From: Polyangiaceae bacterium
Lineage (GTDB): Bacteria > Myxococcota > Polyangia > Polyangiales > Polyangiaceae
Assembly (NCBI GenBank): GCA_025936205.1
Contig: JAICTU010000481.1
Coordinates: 1-6,847 of the forward strand
Direction: 5' to 3'
Length of the DNA: 6,847 nucleotides
The notes below the pieces were generated by a model that saw only the letters and a program-made list of their open reading frames with translations, ran no database searches and was not told the origin of the DNA. Positions 1 to 6,847 of the stretch are shown here, piece after piece (within the stretch, counting starts at the first letter, position 1; each line of letters begins with the position of its first letter). Both the position numbers and the translations under genes were made by a program.

Positions 1-1392
1 CTTTTCCATGCGGCGCAGGATTTCATTGCCCAGGCGCTGGGGTGAGTAGCGCTTGCGCAGCAGCTCGAGGAAGAGCGGGCGCGATTCGGCGATGATGTCG
101 AAGTCGGGGGCGATCTCTTTGCCCACGCCTTCGATCGTGATCAGCGCCTTGCCCACCAGCACGAAGTCGGGCGGCACTTCCAGGCCGTAGCGGGTGGCCG
201 TGCTGATCAGGTCGCTGATCAGCGAGGAGAGCTCGATGTCGCGCAGGTTCTTCTTGAGGTACCGCTCTGCGAGGACTGCGACCTCGCTGCGGTACGCGCG
301 CATGTCCACCTTCTTGGTGGGCGTGGCCAGAGCGTACATGGCGTCCGCGACGGCGTCGTAGTCCTCGCGCGCAGCGGCGACCATCAGATCCACCGTCAGG
401 TCGCGCATGCGGGGGCCGAGCCTGCCCACCATGCCCAGATCGATCAGGGCGTATTCGGGCTTCTCCGGCGTGCCGAGCACCAGCACGTTGCCGGGATGAG
501 GATCGGCGTGGAAGAAGCCGTCCTCGAAGATCTGCTTGACCACGATGTGCATGGCCAGCCGCGCGAGGTCGCGCCCATCGTAGCCGCGCCGCACGGCCTC
601 GTAGATCTTGAGCCCATCCAGAAACTCGAGCGTGAGCACGTGCTTGCTGGACGCCTCGGGGTGCGCCAATGGGAAGCGCGCTCCCGGAAAATCGCGGAAG
701 TTGCTGGCGAAGCGCGCCGCGTTTTCGCGCTCGACGGTGAAGTCGAGCTCGTTCTGCATGGCCCGATCGAACTCCTGCACCAGGCCCGCCGGTGAGTACG
801 CGCGGCTCTCCGGGATCGCGTGCTCCAGCAGGGCCGCAAAGGTGTGCAGCAGGTCCAGATCACTGGCGATGGTCTCGGCGATGTTCGGCCGCTGCACCTT
901 GACCACCACTTGCTTCAGCTCGCCGTCGCTGCGCAGCGTGGCCCGATGCACTTGAGCGACGCTGGCCGCGGCCAGCGGCACGTCCTCGAACGATTCGTAG
1001 AACTCGTCGAGCGGCGCTCCCAGCGAGCTCTCGATGCGCTCGCGGATGGCGCTCGCCGGGACCGGCGGAACATCGTCGAGCAGCTTCTTGAGCTCGTTCA
1101 CGACGTCTGCGGGCAGCACGTCCGAGCGCGTGGAGGCAATCTGTCCGAGCTTCACGAAGGAGGGCCCGAGGTCCTCCAGCACGTTGCGGATGCGCACGGC
1201 CACCGAACCGGAGGTGGGCCGAGTCTCACTGGCCGCCTCGTCGCACCCCTTATCGCCCCCTTTGTCCCCGGCCCGGCGTCCGCGGCCGATGCCCAGACGG
1301 TTGACGATCTCTCCAAAGCCGTGCCGGACCAGCACCTTGGAGATGTCTCGCACCCGACCGAGATCGCGGGCCGCATGGACGATGGACACCAT
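1..1392 (-). CDS. AarF/ABC1/UbiB-family atypical protein kinase-like protein (C-terminus cut by window edge)
   Basis: 464 residues are visible; the family usually runs to about 500-560, so the C-terminal part, normally with membrane helices, is missing. The family's signature elements appear in order: KxGQ motif (KLGQ, residues 81-84) followed by S-x-R-x-D-x-LP; alanine-rich loop AAASVAQVH (141-149) in place of a glycine-rich loop; ATP-site lysine in VVVKVQRP (K165); ExD motif in NELDF (215-217); catalytic HADPHPGN (295-302, D297 and N302); and metal-binding DLG (318-320). It should therefore bind nucleotide as ABC1 kinases do. Family members support quinone biosynthesis or lipid handling at membranes. 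Residues 36-62 are a Gly/Arg/Asp/Ser-rich insert before KxGQ. The ATG at 1392 is chosen because an in-frame TAG lies six codons upstream (1408-1410); no good Shine-Dalgarno precedes it. Family membership is near certain, the substrate unknown. The ubiB symbol is withheld because the probable host group uses menaquinone. Confidence 0.95.
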   Translation of the reverse strand, partial: MVSIVHAARDLGRVRDISKVLVRHGFGEIVNRLGIGRGRRAGDKGGDKGCDEAASETRPTSGSVAVRIRNVLEDLGPSFVKLGQIASTRSDVLPADVVNELKKLLDDVPPVPASAIRERIESSLGAPLDEFYESFEDVPLAAASVAQVHRATLRSDGELKQVVVKVQRPNIAETIASDLDLLHTFAALLEHAIPESRAYSPAGLVQEFDRAMQNELDFTVERENAARFASNFRDFPGARFPLAHPEASSKHVLTLEFLDGLKIYEAVRRGYDGRDLARLAMHIVVKQIFEDGFFHADPHPGNVLVLGTPEKPEYALIDLGMVGRLGPRMRDLTVDLMVAAAREDYDAVADAMYALATPTKKVDMRAYRSEVAVLAERYLKKNLRDIELSSLISDLISTATRYGLEVPPDFVLVGKALITIEGVGKEIAPDFDIIAESRPLFLELLRKRYSPQRLGNEILRRMEK

Positions 1393-1398
1393 CGGGAA

Positions 1399-1408
1399 GG
1401 GTAAACCC
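1399..1408. repeat. Short palindrome GGGTAAACCC just upstream of the ABC1 kinase start
   Basis: A 10-base inverted repeat (GGGT-AA-ACCC) sits 6 bases upstream of the ATG at 1392, where a ribosome binding site would be expected. A further CCC follows at 1412-1414, so the minus strand reads GGGTTAGGGTTTACCC. The symmetry is directly visible. Whether it is an operator or chance is unknown, and the arms are too short for a stable hairpin. Confidence 0.3.
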
Positions 1409-1441
1409 TAACCCGAGCCACCCATTCCGCACCTAGAAAGC

Positions 1442-1474
1442 GGCGCGCGGCGCCATCTGGCGCCGCGCCTTTTC
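1442..1474 (-). terminator. Strong GC hairpin, probable (bidirectional) intrinsic terminator after the FHA gene
   Basis: Positions 1445-1454 and 1459-1468 form a perfect 10-bp GC-only stem around the loop ATCT. The plus strand continues into TTTT (1470-1473). The minus strand continues through GGCGC into CTTTCT, so either strand gives a hairpin followed by a short T-rich run; the outer GAAAG/CTTTTC can extend the stem. It lies about 80 bases beyond the FHA gene's stop codon and 50 bases before the ABC1 kinase start, so its likely job is to end FHA transcription. The T-run on the minus strand is short, so efficiency is uncertain. It could instead act as a leader hairpin of the kinase mRNA. Confidence 0.6.
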
Positions 1475-1531
1475 AGGATGTGGCCCCCGCCTGCGATCAG
1501 GAGGGCACATTCTGGTGTCGGACTGCGAGCT

Positions 1532-1546
1532 GGGGCGCCGAGCCCC
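1532..1546 (-). other. Small hairpin just after the FHA gene stop codon
   Basis: GGGGC (1532-1536) and GCCCC (1542-1546) pair around a 5-base loop, 6 bases beyond the stop codon of the FHA gene. No T-run follows on the minus strand, so it is not an intrinsic terminator by itself. It may be a 3' end stabilising structure or chance in GC-rich DNA. Confidence 0.3.
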
Positions 1547-1552
1547 TATTCT

Positions 1553-2386
1553 TCAATGATACGAGAAGCGCAGCTCGTGATCGCACACCCGGAACGTGTC
1601 GCCTTCGCCGACGACCCGCCGCTGGATGCGCTGCCCGGCGTATTCCACGCCGTTCGTGGAGCCCATGTCCACGATGTAGTAGTAGCCGTTCAGGTACTCG
1701 ATCATCGCGTGCTGGCGGGACACGTTCGGGTCCTTGATCGTCAGATCACTCGACTGGCGCCCGCGGCCGATGATGAAGCGGTCCTTCGTCACGGGGAAGC
1801 GCTCGCCCATGTAGTAGATGTTGACGGTGGGGCGACCGCCGCCGGCCATGGGCGCACCCATCGGCGCGACCTGGTTGTTGACGTAGTTGTTCGGCGGCAC
1901 CGACGACGGCACGTAGTAGCCGCCCTGCGGGCTCATCGCGACCGCAGGCATCTGGCGCGTGGCCGGCGGCGGCGGCAAAGGCGCCGGCGGCGGGCGACGC
2001 ACGGCCGGTTGCGACGGCGGCGGTAGCGGCGCACCACCGCGCGCTCCCATTCCAGGAGCTTGCGGCGGGTAGTAGGGCGCCTGACGCCCCGGCGGCGGCA
2101 CGGGCGGCAGCGGCGCGCCTTGCTGGCCCATCGGCGCAGGCGGCAGCGGCGCACGCATCATCGGCGTGGACGGGCGCAGCGACGGCGGCATGGAGCTGGT
2201 GCTGGGACTCGGCGAATGCGAGTCGGCGCCCATGCTGTTGTAGCCGCGCTGCCGCGCGTACTGTTTCATCGCATCATTCAGCAGATAATCCACAGAGCAC
2301 TCGAGCTCTCGAGCCATCTGTTCGAAACACGCCCAAAGTGCTTCGCGACATTGGAAGGTGCGAGTGGTCTGTCTGTTGTCGGTCAT
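1553..2386 (-). CDS. FHA domain protein with ribbon-helix-helix-like N-terminus and proline-rich linker
   Basis: 277 residues in three parts. Residues 7-48 fit the ribbon-helix-helix pattern: a short strand (TTRTFQC), a helix (about 14-28) and a second helix after a turn (about 31-46, SVDYLLNDAMKQYARQRG). Residues 57-187 are a flexible linker rich in Pro, Met, Gly and Ala, with runs such as LPPPP. Residues 187-277 are an FHA domain with the conserved phosphothreonine-binding elements: GR in FIIGRGR (207-208), SRQH (223-226) and STNG (243-246). FHA domains dock on phosphothreonine proteins made by Ser/Thr kinases. No membrane segment or signal peptide is seen. The ATG at 2386 is preferred over an upstream in-frame GTG at 2419 because AGGG (2394-2397) sits 7 bases before it and the RHH pattern begins soon after. 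The FHA call is firm; the RHH call is a pattern match, and DNA binding is inferred. The partner kinase is not in this window; the neighbouring ABC1 protein is not a typical Ser/Thr kinase. Confidence 0.93.
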   Translation of the reverse strand: MTDNRQTTRTFQCREALWACFEQMARELECSVDYLLNDAMKQYARQRGYNSMGADSHSPSPSTSSMPPSLRPSTPMMRAPLPPAPMGQQGAPLPPVPPPGRQAPYYPPQAPGMGARGGAPLPPPSQPAVRRPPPAPLPPPPATRQMPAVAMSPQGGYYVPSSVPPNNYVNNQVAPMGAPMAGGGRPTVNIYYMGERFPVTKDRFIIGRGRQSSDLTIKDPNVSRQHAMIEYLNGYYYIVDMGSTNGVEYAGQRIQRRVVGEGDTFRVCDHELRFSYH

Positions 2387-2463
2387 GGCTAAACCCTGAA
2401 GCCTCCAGATGCGGGGCACACTACTCGATCGGGCCGCCTCCGGAAGACTCGGCCCGGTTGCAC

Positions 2464-2478
2464 CCCGGCGATGCCGGG
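2464..2478. repeat. Hairpin in the FHA gene leader
   Basis: CCCGGC (2464-2469) and GCCGGG (2473-2478) form a perfect 6-bp stem with a 3-base loop, about 78 bases upstream of the FHA start codon. No T-run follows on the minus strand. A role as operator or leader structure is possible but unsupported. Confidence 0.3.
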
Positions 2479-2578
2479 AAACGAGTGCGATAACCGCCTA
2501 CCAGTTGTCGGTACGCCCTTCAACTATCAAGCGGCAGTTTGCTGTAACAGGCCGGTACACAAAGCCCCAGAGCAAACG

Positions 2579-2594
2579 CCAAGTCAGCAAGTCA
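2579..2594. repeat. Tandem 8-base direct repeat upstream of the FHA gene
   Basis: CCAAGTCA and GCAAGTCA lie head to tail, identical in 7 of 8 bases, about 195 bases upstream of the FHA start. Ribbon-helix-helix proteins often bind short repeated sites in their own promoters, so this could be an autoregulatory operator. That is inference; a repeat this short can arise by chance. Confidence 0.25.
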
Positions 2595-2665
2595 CGGCTC
2601 ATCCTAGCGCATTCCCGCCAGGGCGCCATTTTGCATGGAGCTCGGGGTACGGGGTGTCCCCGCAG

Positions 2666-2699
2666 AAAAAACACGGCGGAGCGGTGCCTCGTGCGAGGC
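2666..2699 (-). terminator. Weak intrinsic terminator candidate after the HEAT gene
   Basis: Read on the minus strand just after the HEAT gene stop, GCCTC-GCAC-GAGGC (2699-2686) is a 5-bp hairpin. It is followed by a second imperfect stem (CACCGC/GCCGTG, one mismatch) that directly abuts a run of six T (2671-2666). Position and the T-run fit termination of the HEAT transcript, but the stems are short and imperfect. Confidence 0.42.
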
Positions 2700-2704
2700 C
2701 CGTT

Positions 2705-4309
2705 TCAGGGCGAGTTTTTGGCTTCTTGCGTGACGGCTTCGGCGGTGGCTCGCGCCTGCATCGCGGGCTTCACGCAGTATTCGACGAACTCGCCGACGGT
2801 CTTCACGGGTTTGACCACCTGCTCCCCGCCGGATGCGATCTCGCACTGCCACTCGCAGCCCTCCGCGTCCTTCACGCACTCGGGCACCTTGGTCGCATCG
2901 CTCTTCAACGGCTCGACCATGGCCAGCTGATCGCGCGTACCCTGATCGAGGTAGTAACCGAGCGCGGTCAGCCGCACCGGCGCCGGATACTGCGGAGCCA
3001 AATAGCCCTTGATCACATCGGCCACCGGCGGCTTGCCGGGCACGCCGGCGATCAGCTTGCCGTAGCGGAGCGGCTCCGTGATCGCCATGTTCTTCACGGC
3101 GCCCAGCTTGGTCATGAACTCCGGCAGGTGCTGCGACTCGCTGGTGCGCAGCACGAGCTCCGCCGCGACCCAGCGGATCTTCCAGTTCTTCTGCGCGAAC
3201 AGACCATACAGCGGCCCGATCACCTGCTTGCGCGGCAGCTCACCCACGCGCCGCAACGCTTGATCGCGCACGCTGTCGGGGGTGTCTTCAGCGCTGGCCA
3301 GCTCCAGCAAGCCGTCGACCAGGGCCGTGTCCTTGCGGTCGACGTGGCCTTCCATCGCGGCCAGCGCCGCTTCACGCCGCTTCTCGTTCTTGGTCTTGTC
3401 GCGCGCGAGCGAGAGCAAGTACGTCACCGCGGGCGCCTGGCCCACTTGCTTCAGGGAGGAGAGCACGCGCAGCAACTCTTCTTCCTGGTACAGCGCGAGC
3501 TGCGCGTCGAAGCGAGCGCCTTCCACCTTCTGCCCCGAGGCCTGGTTGGCCTCGCGCAGGGCCGGCGCCTTGCGATCCAGCCACGCCTTCGAATCGACTT
3601 CCTTGGCCACGTCGACCAGCTTCTGACTGGCCTCCAGCTTGGTCTGCGCATCGCCGAAATCGGCGATGAAGCCGGCAATATTCCCGATCTTCTGTGCTTC
3701 CGGCACGATCAGCTGCGGCAGCCGGCGCACACCGTCGGCGCCCAGCTCGGCGAGCACCTGGCCCATGCCGTACGCCTGCGACGAGTCGTCCATGCGCGCC
3801 GAGAAGTCGGCCATCACCCAGTCTCCGAGCGCCACCCGCAGCGCTTGTCGCTGCGCCTTGTCGGCGACCAGCTCTTCGCCCTCGTTGGTGAGCAGCGCAA
3901 ACGCCGCGTCCTTGTACGGAAAAGTGGTGTCGGGTTCGCGCGCGGCGTTGGCGGCCGGCTGCGCTGGCGGGGGCTTCTCGATCTCCTGCACCAGGAGCGG
4001 CACCATCCCCGACACGATCACGGCGCGGCGCGCCGCAGGGAGGTCGGCGAGGCCCGCGATCAGCTCGTCGATGCCCACGCGGCGGCCCGCTCGCGGCTTC
4101 ATCCGGACCAGTGTCATCGCTGCTTCGATGCGCAGCTCCGGCACGTACTTTTCATGGGTCATCACCGCCGTGAGCTTCTTGGGACCTTGCTGCCGATCGG
4201 CCCAACGATGCACGTCGTCCATGTCCGTGCGACAGCCCGTGCCAGCCACCAAGCAGGCCACCAGCGTCAGGTGGCGAAGGTTGCGGCGAACGGGTGCGTG
4301 GTCTGTCAT
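2705..4309 (-). CDS. Exported HEAT-repeat protein, possible lipoprotein
   Basis: 534 residues. The N-terminus has the form of a signal peptide: basic stretch PVRRNLRH (6-13), hydrophobic core LTLVACLVAG (14-23), then GTGC with Cys26. A lipid-modified Cys26 is possible, but -3 is Gly rather than the usual Leu, so ordinary secretion is also possible. The rest is almost all alpha-helical with HEAT-like helix pairs, clearest at about 293-390 (for example TPDSVRDQALRRVGELP and NWKIRWVAAELVLR), and an earlier set at about 56-110. Residues 112-125 are a Pro/Ala-rich spacer. A C-terminal segment has four cysteines (478, 485, 489, 512), plausible disulfides in the periplasm. HEAT repeats usually serve as protein-binding scaffolds; no catalytic motif is seen. 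The ATG at 4309 is chosen over an in-frame ATG at 4384 because it starts the signal peptide, has AAGGGGA (4318-4324) before it, and the upstream ATG lies inside the -10 box. It is divergent from ftsK; no specific function can be assigned. Confidence 0.85.
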   Translation of the reverse strand: MTDHAPVRRNLRHLTLVACLVAGTGCRTDMDDVHRWADRQQGPKKLTAVMTHEKYVPELRIEAAMTLVRMKPRAGRRVGIDELIAGLADLPAARRAVIVSGMVPLLVQEIEKPPPAQPAANAAREPDTTFPYKDAAFALLTNEGEELVADKAQRQALRVALGDWVMADFSARMDDSSQAYGMGQVLAELGADGVRRLPQLIVPEAQKIGNIAGFIADFGDAQTKLEASQKLVDVAKEVDSKAWLDRKAPALREANQASGQKVEGARFDAQLALYQEEELLRVLSSLKQVGQAPAVTYLLSLARDKTKNEKRREAALAAMEGHVDRKDTALVDGLLELASAEDTPDSVRDQALRRVGELPRKQVIGPLYGLFAQKNWKIRWVAAELVLRTSESQHLPEFMTKLGAVKNMAITEPLRYGKLIAGVPGKPPVADVIKGYLAPQYPAPVRLTALGYYLDQGTRDQLAMVEPLKSDATKVPECVKDAEGCEWQCEIASGGEQVVKPVKTVGEFVEYCVKPAMQARATAEAVTQEAKNSP

Positions 4310-4322
4310 GCTGGGTGTCCCC

Positions 4323-4335
4323 TTCACGTGGTGAA
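4323..4335. repeat. Perfect inverted repeat TTCAC-GTG-GTGAA in the HEAT gene leader
   Basis: Two 5-base arms flank a 3-base centre, between the promoter and the ribosome binding site of the HEAT gene. One arm shares two bases with the AAGGGGA Shine-Dalgarno. Its position would suit an operator or a small leader hairpin. The arms are short, so chance cannot be excluded. Confidence 0.3.
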
Positions 4336-4353
4336 TCTGGCGGTGCCACTTGT

Positions 4354-4384
4354 TTGTCAGCTGGAGCAGCGCCGCGACGATCAT
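4354..4384 (+). promoter_or_regulatory. Weak candidate promoter for ftsK
   Basis: TTGTCA (4354-4359) matches five of six -35 consensus bases, and GATCAT (4379-4384) matches four of six -10 bases. The 19-base spacer is longer than optimal. If real, the ftsK leader would be about 120 bases, and this -10 would overlap the HEAT gene's -10 on the other strand. No better plus-strand promoter was seen before ftsK. Confidence 0.22.
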
Positions 4385-4409
4385 ACGACCCGTCTCCCGG
4401 AGCTCTCAA
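4380..4409 (-). promoter_or_regulatory. Sigma-70 type promoter of the HEAT-repeat gene
   Basis: On the minus strand, TTGAGA (4409-4404) is followed after exactly 18 bases by TATGAT (4385-4380). Each box differs from consensus at one base. Transcription should begin near 4373, giving a leader of about 64 bases before the ATG at 4309. In DNA this GC-rich, such a pair correctly oriented upstream of a gene is unlikely to be accidental. It rules out translation starting at the ATG at 4384. Confidence 0.7.
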
Positions 4410-4452
4410 GTTGTGGACCTCTCGTCGGTCGGCGGGCGAGTCACTTTGCTGC

Positions 4453-4485
4453 TTCCCCCCGCGCGGACTTGGCCGGGGGGCACCC
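4453..4485 (+). repeat. Imperfect direct repeat, upstream copy (ftsK leader)
   Basis: This 33-base stretch matches 4527-4559 at 25 of 33 positions with no gaps, offset 74 bases. Both copies have a C-run, GCGCG, CTTGG and a G-run, so each can fold back on itself. In this copy, 4455-4461 pairs with 4474-4480 as a 7-bp GC stem. The form resembles degenerate intergenic palindromic repeats common in GC-rich proteobacteria, but I cannot assign a named family. Confidence 0.45.
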
Positions 4486-4493
4486 GAGAGGGT
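4482..4493 (+). other. Small GAGA-loop hairpin before the ftsK ribosome binding site
   Basis: ACCC (4482-4485) and GGGT (4490-4493) pair around GAGA, a GNRA-type tetraloop. It ends five bases before the ftsK Shine-Dalgarno and follows the 7-bp stem at 4455-4480. Together they could structure the ftsK leader. The four-pair stem is short, so significance is uncertain. Confidence 0.3.
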
Positions 4494-4498
4494 AGGTT

Positions 4499-4506
4499 GA
4501 GGTGAT
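4499..4506 (+). promoter_or_regulatory. Strong ribosome binding site of ftsK
   Basis: GAGGTGAT, continuing to C at 4507, matches nine bases of the sequence complementary to the usual 3' end of bacterial 16S rRNA. The GAGG core is 7 bases from the ATG at 4510. With the in-frame TGA at 4498-4500, it fixes the ftsK start. Confidence 0.8.
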
Positions 4507-4509
4507 CCA

Positions 4510-6847
<2,338 letters not shown>

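Larger units (their letters stand above)
2387..2704. other. 318-base intergenic region between the HEAT gene and the FHA gene
   Basis: No convincing gene is present on either strand. On the minus strand it begins with the 3' end of the HEAT transcript (terminator-like element, 2666-2699) and ends with the FHA leader and its ribosome binding site. In between are a hairpin CGGGG-TGT-CCCCG (2650-2662), a tandem 8-base repeat (2579-2594) and a hairpin CCCGGC-GAT-GCCGGG (2464-2478). I searched for a -35/-10 pair for the FHA gene and found only poor matches, for example TTGGCG with a 17-base spacer to TGTACC, so no promoter is called. The region is less GC-rich than the coding sequence, as expected for a regulatory stretch. 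Confidence 0.6.

Noticed and set aside
820..1404. Plus-strand open frames opposite the ABC1 kinase (also 496-795, 608-955, 1034-1411)
   Set aside because: The minus strand carries every ABC1 motif in one uninterrupted frame; these frames have no family resemblance.
1402..1414. Telomere-like TTAGGG motif next to the kinase start
   Set aside because: A single occurrence in a bacterial intergenic region has no telomeric meaning.
1478..2026. Plus-strand open frame with Arg/His-rich C-terminus
   Set aside because: It is the complement of the proline-rich linker and FHA domain; the repeats are a by-product of proline and glycine codons.
1960..2160. GGC/GCC-rich tract as a DNA-level tandem repeat
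   Set aside because: It encodes the proline-rich linker of the FHA protein; there is no fixed repeat unit, only biased codons.
2387..2419. GTG at 2419 as the FHA gene start
   Set aside because: It would add 11 residues ahead of the RHH-like segment and has no ribosome binding site at suitable distance, whereas the ATG at 2386 has AGGG 7 bases upstream.
2650..2662. Hairpin CGGGG-TGT-CCCCG as an intrinsic terminator
   Set aside because: On the plus strand it is followed by A-residues, and on the minus strand the T-run precedes rather than follows it, so it does not fit terminator geometry by itself.
2471..4495. Long plus-strand open frame (674 codons) opposite the HEAT gene
   Set aside because: It is the antisense shadow of a real gene: composition is rich in His, Arg, Leu and Gln with no recognisable domain, while the minus strand encodes a coherent exported protein with promoter and ribosome binding site.

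Overview
The window is GC-rich DNA with four protein-coding genes and no sign of mobile elements, CRISPR arrays or RNA genes. Codon use, long antisense shadow frames, and the gene types (a menaquinone-lineage-style ABC1 kinase, a proline-rich FHA protein and a HEAT-repeat secreted protein beside ftsK) point to a myxobacterium-like member of the Myxococcota, possibly Polyangia. That assignment is inferred from protein style; no marker gene is present to prove it.

Layout from left to right: (1) positions 1-1392, minus strand, an AarF/ABC1/UbiB-family atypical kinase whose C-terminus runs off the left edge; (2) positions 1393-1552, an intergenic gap with a strong GC hairpin that looks like a bidirectional terminator; (3) positions 1553-2386, minus strand, a protein with an N-terminal ribbon-helix-helix-like segment, a long proline-rich linker and a C-terminal FHA domain; (4) positions 2387-2704, a 318-base gap with a weak terminator-like element and the leader of the FHA gene; (5) positions 2705-4309, minus strand, an exported HEAT-repeat protein, perhaps a lipoprotein; (6) positions 4310-4509, a 200-base divergent promoter region; (7) positions 4510-6847, plus strand, ftsK, cut by the right edge before its gamma domain.

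The three minus-strand genes point the same way, but the wide gaps and hairpins between them argue against a single tight operon. The clearest regulatory signal is a near-consensus sigma-70 type promoter for the HEAT gene (TTGAGA, 18-base spacer, TATGAT). It also settles that gene's start codon. FtsK is the chromosome-translocating ATPase of the division septum. The HEAT protein (cell envelope), the FHA protein (phosphothreonine reader) and the ABC1 kinase (membrane lipid or quinone metabolism) have no proven link to it. The most unusual items are the RHH-like/FHA domain combination and a degenerate repeat, one copy upstream of ftsK and the other inside its first codons.
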